This document shows positions 42,488 to 51,064 of a DNA stretch of 64,000 bases, in pieces. The stretch's first letter is position 1, and each line of letters begins with the position of its first letter. The notes under the pieces were generated by a model. It worked only from the letters and a program-made list of their open reading frames with translations, had not been told where the DNA came from and did not search any database. This DNA is from JAHEEL01 sp963700375. Its GTDB lineage: Bacteria > Actinomycetota > Acidimicrobiia > Spongiisociales > UBA5794. The DNA lies in assembly GCA_963700375.1 (NCBI GenBank), contig CAVOXF010000002.1:248001-312000 (forward strand). Direction: 5' to 3'. The position numbers and the translations under genes were made by a program.

Positions 42488-44002
42488 ATGGCGAAACGTC
42501 TGAAGTACCTGGTTGGTGGGGAGTGGAAGGACACCGAGAGCGGCGTCTACTACGAGATCACCAACAGCAGCACCGGCGAGGTGATGGCCGAGGCCCCGCG
42601 CTGCACGGCCGGCGAGGTCGATGCCGCCGTCGAAGCCGCAGCGGCAGCGTTCCCCGAGTGGCGTGATACTCCGATCACCAAGCGTGTTCAGGTCATGTTC
42701 AACCTCAAGAGCATCCTCGAAGAGAATCTGCACGACCTGGCCATGCTCCTCGCGACCGAGATGGGCAAGACCTATACCGAGGCTCGCGGTGATGTCCTGA
42801 AGGCGATCGAGGTCGTCGAACTCGCCTGTGCCACACCGGTCACGATGATGGGCGACTCGCTGATGAACGTCGCCACCGGCTACGACACGGTCACCTACCG
42901 CGAGCCGCTCGGCGTGTTTGCGGGAATCGTGCCGTGGAACTTCCCGGCCATGATCCCGATGGGCTGGATGATGCCGCTTGCCGTCACGACCGGCAACACC
43001 TTCGTGCTGAAGGCGGCGTCGTACGTCCCACAGACCGCCATGCGGATGGCGGAACTGCTCGAAGAGGCCGGCCTGCCGCCGGGCGTCTTCAACCTCGTGA
43101 CCTGCTCCCGCCACGAGGCCGAGCGGCTGCTCACGCATCCGAAGGTCAAGGGTGTGAGCTTTGTCGGTTCGACGGCGGTTGGTCTCCACATCTACTCGAC
43201 GGCGACGGCGCACGGCAAGCGGGTTCAGGCGCTCACCGAGGCGAAGAACCATGCGCTCGTGATGGAGGATGCGCCGATCCGGGCGACGGCACAGCGGATC
43301 ATCAACTCGGCGTTCGGCTGCGCGGGGGAGCGCTGCATGGCGTTGCCCGCGATCGCGGTTCACGAGTCGATCGCTGACGAGCTCGTGGCGACGATCGCCG
43401 AACTCGCCAGCGGCCTCAAGATCGGGCCTTCGTACGACGAGACGTCCGAAATGGGCCCGCTGGTCAACGCCGAGCACATGGCCTTCGTCAACGGCTGGAT
43501 CGAGAAGTCGGTTGAAGAGGGTGCCGTTCCGGTCCTCGACGGACGGGACCTCGACGTCGAGGGTCACGAAGAGGGATTCTTCGTTGGACCGACCGTGTTC
43601 GATCACGTCACGCCTGAGATGTCATGCGGGAACCAGGAAGTCTTCGGACCGGTCCTCTATGTCAAGCGGGTCGCCAGCTTCGACCAGGGCGTGGAGTTGA
43701 TCAACTCGAGCGAGTTTGCCAACGGCGCCTCGATCTTCACCCAGAGCGGCTATTACGCCCGTGAGTTCGCCCGTCGCATCGATGCAGGAATGGTGGGCGT
43801 GAACGTCGGAATCCCGGTGCCGATCTCGGTCTTCCCGTTCAGTGGTCACAAGAAGAGTTTCTTCGGTGATCTGCACGTGATGGGTCGCGACGGCGTGATG
43901 TTCTACACCGAGACCAAGGCCGTTACGAGCTTCTGGTTCGACAAGGACGCCATGAAGGGCGACAAGGTCGGCACCTGGGAGGGAACGATCTCGAGGAGCT
44001 GA
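42488..44002 (+). CDS. mmsA: Methylmalonate-semialdehyde dehydrogenase (CoA-acylating) family
   Basis: 504 aa from the ATG at 42488 (GGAGGAG upstream); the longer frame from 42326 is rejected. ALDH with the CoA-acylating MMSDH traits: the general-base Glu block is replaced by TEAKNHALVMEDA, and the nucleophile Cys is in FGCAGERCMALPA. SGHKKSFFGDLHVMGRDGVMFYTETKAVTSFW is near the C-terminus. The family converts (methyl)malonate semialdehyde to propionyl-CoA or acetyl-CoA in valine, beta-alanine, inositol or polyamine breakdown. Convergent with the PGK-like gene and separated by a long hairpin. Confidence 0.92.
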   Translation: MAKRLKYLVGGEWKDTESGVYYEITNSSTGEVMAEAPRCTAGEVDAAVEAAAAAFPEWRDTPITKRVQVMFNLKSILEENLHDLAMLLATEMGKTYTEARGDVLKAIEVVELACATPVTMMGDSLMNVATGYDTVTYREPLGVFAGIVPWNFPAMIPMGWMMPLAVTTGNTFVLKAASYVPQTAMRMAELLEEAGLPPGVFNLVTCSRHEAERLLTHPKVKGVSFVGSTAVGLHIYSTATAHGKRVQALTEAKNHALVMEDAPIRATAQRIINSAFGCAGERCMALPAIAVHESIADELVATIAELASGLKIGPSYDETSEMGPLVNAEHMAFVNGWIEKSVEEGAVPVLDGRDLDVEGHEEGFFVGPTVFDHVTPEMSCGNQEVFGPVLYVKRVASFDQGVELINSSEFANGASIFTQSGYYAREFARRIDAGMVGVNVGIPVPISVFPFSGHKKSFFGDLHVMGRDGVMFYTETKAVTSFWFDKDAMKGDKVGTWEGTISRS

Positions 44003-44127
44003 ATCTCAGGGAATCCAAACCCCCACCGGTCACCCGCCACGGACCTCCTCCCCCGTGGCGCCGATTCCGGGTCGTGCATCATCCCCCCTGATGCGCGACC
44101 CGGAATCCTTCGTTTGGGGAGAATCCT

Positions 44128-44205
44128 GCTCCACCTTCCCCTCAGGGGAAGGTGGAGCCTGCGCAGCAGGCGACGGAAGGGGTCTCTCGGTCGTGTCGCG
44201 AGCAC
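44128..44205. repeat. Intergenic repeat family B, copy 2, with 15-bp-arm terminator hairpin
   Basis: GCTCCACCTTCCCCT (44128-44142) and its perfect complement (44144-44158) flank a single C, so the loop is TCA on a 14-bp stem. The PGK-like gene's TGA is in that loop. The repeat continues with GCGCAGCAGGCGACGGAAGG and GGTCTCTC. A further 8-bp hairpin (CTCGCGAC/GTCGCGAG) is at 44253-44273. Probably terminates both convergent genes. Confidence 0.75.
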
Positions 44206-45521
44206 GTGACTGCTGCGCAGAAGCTACTTCGCATCCTCGGGGGCGAGGGGTTCTCGCGACCGGGAGTCGCGAGTGCTACGCGTTCCGCGCTGGCTGCCTT
44301 CTCCATGGCGTCGAGGAGGGGGAGGGGCTGGCCGCTGATGAAGCGGATCAGGGCGCCGCCGGCGGTGCTGATGAAGCCGATGTCGTCATCGCTGACGAAG
44401 CGGCGGGCGCTCGCAACCGTGTCGCCGCCGCCGATCACCGAGTATCCGTCCGATGCGGCAACGGCTTCCCAGAGTGACCGAGTTCCGTACTCGCCCGCTG
44501 CGGACTCGTAGACCCCGGCAGGGCCGTTGACGAACAGTGTGGCGGCGTTGGCGATCACGGTTTCGTAGGCAGCGACTGTCTCGCTCCCCACATCGATCAG
44601 GAGATGATCTGTCGGTAGGTCCGCGACCGCGAGTTCCCGGCGCTCTCCGTTGTCGTCGAAGGCGAGGTCGGTCGGAACCTCGATGCGGTCTCCGTAGGCC
44701 TCGAGCAGCTCGGCAGCCCGAGGGATGAACGTCTCCAGCGAACGGTCGTAGATGAACGCCGTGGTCGGAACCCCGAGATCGACGCCTTGCGCGATCAGCA
44801 TGACATTCGCGGTGATGCCGGTCGTGAGGATCGTGTCGGCGGTGCCGTCTGCCAGCACCTTGTCCATCATCGAGAACGCGTCCGAGATCTTCAGGCCACC
44901 GAGCAGGAAGACGCACGGCCGATTCGGATCAGACGCCACCCCCGACAGGGCGGTCACCTCGTCGATCAGCAGCCGACCGCCGGCCGAGGGCAGCAACTCC
45001 TGGAACGCAACCATCGAAGGTGCGTTCCGGTGCGCCGCGGCGAATGCATCGTTGACGTACATGTCGACCAGGGGTGCCAGGTTGCGCACCAGGTAGGTGT
45101 TGGTCATCTCGGCCGGCATGAGCTTCACGGCGCTCTCGAATGTCGAGACCTCTTCGGTGAGGATGCGGACGTTCTCGAGCAGCAGGATGTCACCATCGCC
45201 GAGCGCCTGGATCGCCGCACGAGCGGCCGGACCTGCGACGTCGTCGATGAAGCCGACCGGCCGACCGAGCTTCTCCGAGAGGATCTCGGCGTGCTCGCGC
45301 AGCGACACGAGGTTGTGATAGTCGAGCGTGTCGCCCTGGTGAGCGATGATCACAACGCGCGCGCCCGCATCCGCGAGGTCGGCAATCGTCGGCAGGCTCA
45401 TGTTGAGCCGGTTGTCGTCGTTGATCTTCCCGGTCTTCCGGTCGATCGGCGAATTGATGTCGACACGCAGGAGGACAACGCGTCCGTGCACATCGAAATC
45501 GTCCAGGGTCGGAATCGTCAC
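44142..45521 (-). CDS. Archaeal-type phosphoglycerate kinase homologue, substrate site altered
   Basis: 459 aa. Clear PGK fold closest to archaeal PGKs: LLRVDINSPIDRKTGK, ILLLENVRI (Arg 119), VNDAFAAAHRNAPSM, CVFLLGGLKISDA (Lys 211), and SVIGGGDTVA. But the conserved H-x-G-R-P that grips 3-phosphoglycerate reads HQGDTLDYHN, with Asp at residue 64 where Arg is expected. So it may phosphorylate another acid. Third gene of an operon with the GAPDH-like and tartrate-dehydrogenase-like genes (36-bp gap). The last ~45 residues after LPLLDAMEKA are not PGK-like and are encoded by hairpin repeat DNA. Confidence 0.82.
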   Translation of the reverse strand: MTIPTLDDFDVHGRVVLLRVDINSPIDRKTGKINDDNRLNMSLPTIADLADAGARVVIIAHQGDTLDYHNLVSLREHAEILSEKLGRPVGFIDDVAGPAARAAIQALGDGDILLLENVRILTEEVSTFESAVKLMPAEMTNTYLVRNLAPLVDMYVNDAFAAAHRNAPSMVAFQELLPSAGGRLLIDEVTALSGVASDPNRPCVFLLGGLKISDAFSMMDKVLADGTADTILTTGITANVMLIAQGVDLGVPTTAFIYDRSLETFIPRAAELLEAYGDRIEVPTDLAFDDNGERRELAVADLPTDHLLIDVGSETVAAYETVIANAATLFVNGPAGVYESAAGEYGTRSLWEAVAASDGYSVIGGGDTVASARRFVSDDDIGFISTAGGALIRFISGQPLPLLDAMEKAASAERVALATPGRENPSPPRMRSSFCAAVTCSRHDRETPSVACCAGSTFP

Positions 45522-45557
45522 CCTGCTGCCTCCTTCATCTGCTATGCGCTGCGGCCA

Positions 45558-46574
45558 CTACATCCCCAAGTATCGGTTGGTCGCCGCTACCGCTTCGAGG
45601 CGGTCGGTCTGCATCGAGAGCGCGGCACGGATGGCGTCGATCGTCTCGGGGATCGTCACCGACTCTTGGGGGATGTTGATCGCAAACATCACGTCCTTGC
45701 CGGACATCCCGACGGTCTCTTCGAAGAGGCCGATCTCGTACATGTCGCCGCGCGGGTGGCCCAGGAAGCGGGCGTAGTTGAACAGCGACGTGTTGGTGTT
45801 GAAGCCGTCCTCGATCCTCACGACGCGGATGCGCGGGTGGGCCTTGAAGATCTCGACGACCTCTTCAGGTGTCGTCTCGCGCTTGGTGGTCACGACCAGT
45901 GTGATGATGTGGCCGTGCGTCACCGGCGTATGGATCAGGAGGCCCGTGGCGTCGATGTGCGGCATGATCGCCATGAGGTCCACGCATTGGTGGTTTGGGA
46001 TGCCTTCGAGCTGAAGGCTGTCGACGAGACCGCGGTGCGTGTCGCCCGGATCGGCGACGCGACGGATGATTGTGATCGCGACCTTCTCGACGCCTACCTC
46101 ACGATCGAGTGCGTCGACGGCACGGACGAAGCCGGTCGTGTTGCACGACGTGAGCTTCAGGTAGTCCTTGCCAATACCTTCTTCGTAGTTCGCGTAGCCG
46201 TGGAAGAACACATCGGCGACTCCGCTGGACTCGCCGCCCTGGAAGATGGCAGGGACTCCTGCTGCCTCGTACTTCACCTTGTTCTTCGCCCCGATGCCAC
46301 CCGGCGCCGAGTCGAGCATGATGTCGACCTTGCTGAGAAGGTCGTCGAAGTCGCCGGACACGGGGATGCCCGCGGCCTCGAGGTTCTCCTTGGCCCCCGG
46401 CATTGCGGCGTAGAGGTCGTACGGCATGCCACGCTCGGCGAGGGCCATGACGGCGAGCGTGGGCGCGACGTCGGCGACGCCGACGAGTTCCATGTCTTCC
46501 TGCGCGGCGACGCCGTCAGCGAGACGCTGGCCGATCACTCCGTAGCCGGCTACTCCGACCTTCACTTTGCTCAT
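45558..46574 (-). CDS. Type II (archaeal-type) glyceraldehyde-3-phosphate dehydrogenase homologue
   Basis: 338 aa from the ATG at 46574. Rossmann start VGVAGYGVIGQRLADGV, PGGIGAKNKVKYEAAGV, IFQGGE, and the nucleophile Cys 144 in LTSCNTTGFV identify the archaeal GAPDH-II family, distinct from the usual bacterial GapA. The region where archaeal enzymes have an SHHGPD-type substrate-phosphate motif reads IPNHQCVDLMAIMP (from residue 192), so substrate may differ. It should oxidise an aldehyde with NAD(P) and phosphate to an acyl phosphate, for the adjacent PGK-like kinase. It begins 19 bp after the dehydrogenase gene stop. Confidence 0.86.
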   Translation of the reverse strand: MSKVKVGVAGYGVIGQRLADGVAAQEDMELVGVADVAPTLAVMALAERGMPYDLYAAMPGAKENLEAAGIPVSGDFDDLLSKVDIMLDSAPGGIGAKNKVKYEAAGVPAIFQGGESSGVADVFFHGYANYEEGIGKDYLKLTSCNTTGFVRAVDALDREVGVEKVAITIIRRVADPGDTHRGLVDSLQLEGIPNHQCVDLMAIMPHIDATGLLIHTPVTHGHIITLVVTTKRETTPEEVVEIFKAHPRIRVVRIEDGFNTNTSLFNYARFLGHPRGDMYEIGLFEETVGMSGKDVMFAINIPQESVTIPETIDAIRAALSMQTDRLEAVAATNRYLGM

Positions 46575-46593
46575 ATCCGGGTCTCGCCTTCCC

Positions 46594-47685
46594 CTAGGCA
46601 GACGCGCGCATTGCTGTGACGACCGCGGATCCCATTTCGACTGTTGAACTCGTACCGCCCATGTCCTTTGTCCGGGTCTCACCGGCACTCAGGGTGGCGG
46701 CGATCGCGGCCTCGATGTGGTTGGCCGAGTCGGTCTCCCCGAGATTGTCCAGCATCATGCGGACGGCTTCAATCGTTGCGATCGGGTTGACCACGCTCTG
46801 CCCGGTGTACTTCGGCGCCGAACCGTGGATCGGCTCGAACATCGACGGGTAGTCGCCCTCCGGGTTGACGTTGCCGCCCGCGGCGAAACCCATGCCGCCC
46901 TGGAGCATCGCTCCGAGGTCGGTGATGATGTCGCCGAATAGGTTCGACGCCACCACGACGTCGAAGTAGTCGGGGTTCTTGACGAACCACATGGTCAACG
47001 CATCCACCAGGGCCATGTCGGTCTCGATGTCCGGGAAGTCCTTGGCGACGAAGTCGTAGGCCTCATCCCAGAAGACCATCGAGTAGTTGAGCGCATTCGA
47101 CTTGGTGCAGTTGGTCACCCGGCCCACCGGCGGCGTCGAACCGAGCTTCTGACGCTTGCGTGCTGCCTCGAAGGCGTATCGGATCGTGCGCTCACAGCCC
47201 TTCCACGTGAAGATGCCGGTCTGGAGGGCGAAGGCATCGGGCGTGCCCCGCTTGAAGAAGCCACCGTTTCCGGAGTACTCACCCTCGGTGTTCTCCCGGA
47301 TGACCAGGATGTCGACCGTCTCGGGTGTGGCGGTGGAGATTGGGGAGGAGACGCCCGGATACAGCTTGATCGGGCGGAGGTTCACGTACTGATCGAAGCC
47401 CTTGCGGATCGCCAGCAGCATCTGGAGGGAGATGTGGTCCTCGACCTTGTTGGCGTCACCGATGCAACCGAGGAAGATGGAATCGAATGTGCTGAGGGTC
47501 TCAAGGGCGTTCTCGGGCATCATCTCGCCGGTCGCGAGGTACCGGTCACAGGACCAGTCGAAGCTCTCCGTGGTGACCTCGAAACCGAAGATGTCGGCGG
47601 CGGTAGCGAGGACCTTCTCCGCCTCGTCGGAGATCTCGATCCCGACTCCGTCACCGGGTATGAGCGCGATCCGATACGACTTCAT
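46594..47685 (-). CDS. Tartrate / D-malate dehydrogenase family (isocitrate/isopropylmalate dehydrogenase superfamily)
   Basis: 363 aa. ALIPGDGVGIEI at the N-terminus, the substrate motif LVIRENTEGEYSG, and the Mg-binding block VVASNLFGDIITDLGAMLQGG. MFEPIHGSAPKYTGQ completes the beta-decarboxylating dehydrogenase signature, with the tartrate/D-malate subtype wording. Such enzymes oxidise D-malate, tartrate or 3-alkylmalates, usually with loss of CO2. First gene of a three-gene operon with GAPDH-like and PGK-like proteins. A palindrome lies 40 bp upstream. The exact substrate is unknown. Confidence 0.87.
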   Translation of the reverse strand: MKSYRIALIPGDGVGIEISDEAEKVLATAADIFGFEVTTESFDWSCDRYLATGEMMPENALETLSTFDSIFLGCIGDANKVEDHISLQMLLAIRKGFDQYVNLRPIKLYPGVSSPISTATPETVDILVIRENTEGEYSGNGGFFKRGTPDAFALQTGIFTWKGCERTIRYAFEAARKRQKLGSTPPVGRVTNCTKSNALNYSMVFWDEAYDFVAKDFPDIETDMALVDALTMWFVKNPDYFDVVVASNLFGDIITDLGAMLQGGMGFAAGGNVNPEGDYPSMFEPIHGSAPKYTGQSVVNPIATIEAVRMMLDNLGETDSANHIEAAIAATLSAGETRTKDMGGTSSTVEMGSAVVTAMRASA

Positions 47686-47724
47686 GTGGCACCTCCAGGG
47701 GGTCCAACGGTGGGTGTGGCCGAT

Positions 47725-47740
47725 ACTATCGATCGACAGT
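47725..47740. promoter_or_regulatory. Imperfect 16-bp palindrome upstream of the three-gene operon
   Basis: ACTATCGATCGACAGT is symmetric except for one A/C pair and lies 40-55 bp before the dehydrogenase start. It may be an operator, possibly overlapping the promoter. Confidence 0.4.
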
Positions 47741-47770
47741 TTCGGGTGTCCATTCGAGGCGTTGGGCGGT

Positions 47771-49066
47771 TCAAACGCTCAGTCCCTTGAGTAGATCGAA
47801 CACATCGCCTGTGTTGCGAAGGAATCGCTCCACCGAAAAGCACGCGGCGAGTTCGTCTTCCGTGAGGTCACATTCGGGGTCGGCGGCGAGGCGGTCGAGG
47901 AGGTTCTTTCCCTCGTCCCAGGTGGCCATCGCGTTGCGCTGCACGATGCGGTAGGCGTCGTCGCGGGTGTGCCCGTTCTCGGCGAGAGCCAGGAGAACCG
48001 CCTGTGAGAACACCAGGCCGCGGGTCGCTTCGAGATTCTCCGCCATGCGGGCGATGTTGACGACGAGGCCGTCGATGAGGCGCGTCATTCTCACGAGGGC
48101 GTAGTCGAGCAGACCGGTCGCATCCGGCAAGGTCACCCGCTCGGCCGAGGAGTGGCTGATGTCCCGCTCGTGCCACAAGGCGACGTTCTCCATGCCGACC
48201 GACGCGTAGCCGCGGAGCAGGCGGGAGATGCCGGTGATGTTCTCGGAGGCGATCGGGTTCCGCTTGTGCGGCATCGCAGACGAACCCTTCTGCCCGGAGC
48301 CGAACGGCTCGCGGACCTCTCCGATCTCGCTGCGCTGCAGGTGCCGGATCTCCGTGGCGAAGCGCTCGAGCGACGACCCCGTGAGGGCGATCGCGTTGAG
48401 GAATTCCGCATGGCGGTCCCGGTGGGTGATCTGCGACGACGCCGTCTCGACGCCGAGGCCAAGCTTGGCGCAGACATACGCCTCGACCGACGGGGGCGTA
48501 TGGGCATACGTGCCGACGGCGCCCGAGATCTTGCCGACCGCAACACTGTCGCGTGCGTTGGCCATTCGGCGATAGTCCCGCTCGATCTCGAATGCCCAAC
48601 TCGCAAGTTTGAGGCCGAACGATGTCGGTTCGGCCCAAATACCGTGCGTGCGCCCGATGATGGGCGTGTCCTCATACTCGAACGCCTTCGCCTTGATGAC
48701 GTTGAAGAGCGCAGCGATTCGTGTCAGCAACAGGTCGGCCGCCTCCCGGAGGAACACGCCGTTTGCGGTATCAACCACATCCGATGAGGTGAGCCCGAAG
48801 TGAACCCACTCGCCGCCGATGTCCACCGACTCGGCCAGGAGATCGACGAACGCCGCCAGGTCGTGGTTGGTGACCTGCTCTAACTCTTTCCACGCCTCGG
48901 GATCCACGTCGGGAGCGTTGCGAAGGGCCTCGGCCGCCTCGACGGTCGCAACGCCGAGGTCAACCCACGCCTCAACGACAAGCGTCTCGACCTCTTTCCA
49001 GACGGCGAGCTTGTTTGCTTCGCTCCAGATGGCCGTCATTTCGGGGAGGGCGTAACGCTCGATCAT
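47771..49066 (-). CDS. purB: Adenylosuccinate lyase
   Basis: 431 aa, fumarase/aspartase superfamily. Substrate block HFGLTSSDVVDTANGVFL, catalytic His region GRTHGIWAEPTSFG, and the flexible signature loop SSAMPHKRNPIASENITG. Cleaves SAICAR and adenylosuccinate in purine synthesis. purA follows upstream on the same strand across a 55-bp gap, so the order of transcription is purA then purB. Confidence 0.96.
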   Translation of the reverse strand: MIERYALPEMTAIWSEANKLAVWKEVETLVVEAWVDLGVATVEAAEALRNAPDVDPEAWKELEQVTNHDLAAFVDLLAESVDIGGEWVHFGLTSSDVVDTANGVFLREAADLLLTRIAALFNVIKAKAFEYEDTPIIGRTHGIWAEPTSFGLKLASWAFEIERDYRRMANARDSVAVGKISGAVGTYAHTPPSVEAYVCAKLGLGVETASSQITHRDRHAEFLNAIALTGSSLERFATEIRHLQRSEIGEVREPFGSGQKGSSAMPHKRNPIASENITGISRLLRGYASVGMENVALWHERDISHSSAERVTLPDATGLLDYALVRMTRLIDGLVVNIARMAENLEATRGLVFSQAVLLALAENGHTRDDAYRIVQRNAMATWDEGKNLLDRLAADPECDLTEDELAACFSVERFLRNTGDVFDLLKGLSV

Positions 49067-49121
49067 CGGACAACGCCGAAAGTCCGAAGTCCGTGGTCTA
49101 CAGCGCGGTAGGTTGCCGGGG

Positions 49122-50393
49122 TCATCGCATCAAGGTGGCTTCACGACCGGGACCGACACCGACGGACGAGACCCGCACGCCGCTCATCTCCTCAACCCGC
49201 TCCACATACCGCTTGGCGGCGGCCGGCAGATCGTCGTACGACCTGACTTTCGTGATATCGGTGTTCCACGGCTCAACCTCTTCGTAGATCGGGGTGCAGT
49301 GATAGAGCACCGTCTGCTGGCGCGGGAACTCGTCGTAGCGAACGCCGTCATGGTCGTAGGCCACCGCGATCTTGATCGGGTCGAAGTTCGACAAGATGTC
49401 GAGCTTGGTGAGCGCGATCTCGGTGAGGCCGTTGACCCTGGCCGAATACCGGAGAGCAACCGCATCGAGCCAGCCACAGCGGCGGCGCCGTCCGGTGACC
49501 ACGCCGTACTCGCCGCCGATTTCGATCATCCGGTCGCCGGTCTCATCGAGCAGCTCGGTCGGGAACGGCCCGGTGCCGACTCGCGAGATGTAGGCCTTGG
49601 CCACGCCGATGACGTTGTCGATGTCGCGTGGACCCACGCCCGACCCGGTCACGGCGCCGCCGGCAGTTGGGTTCGATGACGTCACGAACGGGTAGGTTCC
49701 ATGGTCGATGTCGAGCAGCGTCCCTTGGGCGCCCTCGAACAGGACGTTCTTGCCACTGTGGATCGCTTCCCACACGAGCAGCGACGTGTCGGCGATGTGA
49801 CCTTCGAGCCGCTCCGCGTACCCGAGGTACTCCTCGTAGATCTCGTTGAGGTCGAGCGGCAACTGGTTGTAGACCTTCTGGAACTGCTTGTTCTTGTCCT
49901 TCAGCACCACTTCGAGCTTCTTGTGGAAGATCTTGGGATCGAAGAGGTCCTGCATGCGGATGCCGAAGCGGGAGAACTTGTCCATGTACGCCGGCCCAAT
50001 GCCGCGCTTGGTGGTGCCGATCAGCTCCTCGCCGAGGTAGCGCTCGAGCACCGCGTCCATCTTGCGGTGATACGGCATGATGACGTGGGCGTTCCCGGAG
50101 ACCCGCACCCGCGAAGGATCGATGCCACGTTCGGTGAGTTCGTCCATCTCGCGGATGAGCACGGCCGGATCGACGACCGTGCCGTTGCCGATCACCGGCG
50201 TGACCTGCGGATACAGCACTCCGGAGGGGATCAGGCTCAACGCGAAGCGTTCACCTTCGACGACGATTGTGTGCCCCGCGTTGTTGCCACCCTGGTACCG
50301 GACGACGACATCGGCGTCACGGGAGTACCGATCGGTGATCTTGCCCTTCCCTTCATCGCCCCACTGGGAGCCAAGGATCACCGTCGCTGTCAT
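49122..50393 (-). CDS. purA: Adenylosuccinate synthetase
   Basis: 423 aa from the ATG at 50393 (upstream frame to 50606 is not conserved). ILGSQWGDEGKGKITDRYS with the GTP P-loop, GNNAGHTIVVEG, GTTKRGIGPAYMDK, FEGAQGTLLDIDHGTYPFVTSS, and GRRRRCGWLDAVALRYS. First committed step from IMP to AMP. Cotranscribed with purB. GGAGGAGA lies just upstream of the start. Confidence 0.97.
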   Translation of the reverse strand: MTATVILGSQWGDEGKGKITDRYSRDADVVVRYQGGNNAGHTIVVEGERFALSLIPSGVLYPQVTPVIGNGTVVDPAVLIREMDELTERGIDPSRVRVSGNAHVIMPYHRKMDAVLERYLGEELIGTTKRGIGPAYMDKFSRFGIRMQDLFDPKIFHKKLEVVLKDKNKQFQKVYNQLPLDLNEIYEEYLGYAERLEGHIADTSLLVWEAIHSGKNVLFEGAQGTLLDIDHGTYPFVTSSNPTAGGAVTGSGVGPRDIDNVIGVAKAYISRVGTGPFPTELLDETGDRMIEIGGEYGVVTGRRRRCGWLDAVALRYSARVNGLTEIALTKLDILSNFDPIKIAVAYDHDGVRYDEFPRQQTVLYHCTPIYEEVEPWNTDITKVRSYDDLPAAAKRYVERVEEMSGVRVSSVGVGPGREATLMR

Positions 50394-50539
50394 GTGGTCT
50401 CCTCCACTGGTGAGAATCAATTGTACCGGACCCACGGAACCGTCCCGTGGTGCGGTGGCAAATGGCGTGGCGGGAGGTTTGACACACCGGTAACCTGACC
50501 TACTCACTAGGGTCTCGCCGACGATCCACAAGGAAGCCC

Positions 50540-51064
50540 ATGGACGAACGTATCGCGATTCGTAAAGCCACTGTCGACCCGGTCGGTACACCGGTTGTCC
50601 TCGCATCTTCCGAATCGCCGGCGATCCGGACCGAGGCGATGCACTTCCACACCAGCGCTTCCGATGAGTTCTGGGATTTCACCGACATCGTGCGAGACGT
50701 GGTGAAGCGATCGAAGGTCAACCACGGGCAGATCACCGTCTACACCCCGCACACCACCACCTCGGTTGTCATCAACGAGTCCGAGACCGGCTTCCTGAAC
50801 GACTTCCGGAAGGCAATCGACCGCGCGGTCCCCATCGATGCCTACTACGAGCACGACGATCACGATGTGCGCACCGAGAACATGCAGGAAGACGAGTTCA
50901 TCAACGGACACGCTCACGTCCGGCAATTGCTCGTCGGCCAGCCGTCGGTGACGATCCCGATCGTCGACGGCGAGGTCCTTCTCGGTCAATGGCAGCGCGT
51001 CCTCTACGCCGAGTTCGACCAGCCGAGAGAGCGTCGCATCTTCTTCCATGCGCAGGGAACCTGA
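50540..51064 (+). CDS. yjbQ: YjbQ/UPF0047 family protein
   Basis: 174 aa. UPF0047 signature blocks ITVYTPHTTTSVVINESETG, ARM-type acidic/His pocket YYEHDDHDVRTENMQEDEFINGHAH, VTIPIVDGEVLLGQWQRVLYAEFD, and the C-terminal RRIFFH. Members show weak thiamine-phosphate-synthase activity, but their true role is unresolved. The 3' end overlaps the ABC ATPase gene by 17 bases. Confidence 0.9.
   Translation: MDERIAIRKATVDPVGTPVVLASSESPAIRTEAMHFHTSASDEFWDFTDIVRDVVKRSKVNHGQITVYTPHTTTSVVINESETGFLNDFRKAIDRAVPIDAYYEHDDHDVRTENMQEDEFINGHAHVRQLLVGQPSVTIPIVDGEVLLGQWQRVLYAEFDQPRERRIFFHAQGT

Noticed and set aside
44787..46619. 610-aa open frame on the plus strand
   Set aside because: Antisense to the PGK-like and GAPDH-like genes, whose motifs are unmistakable.
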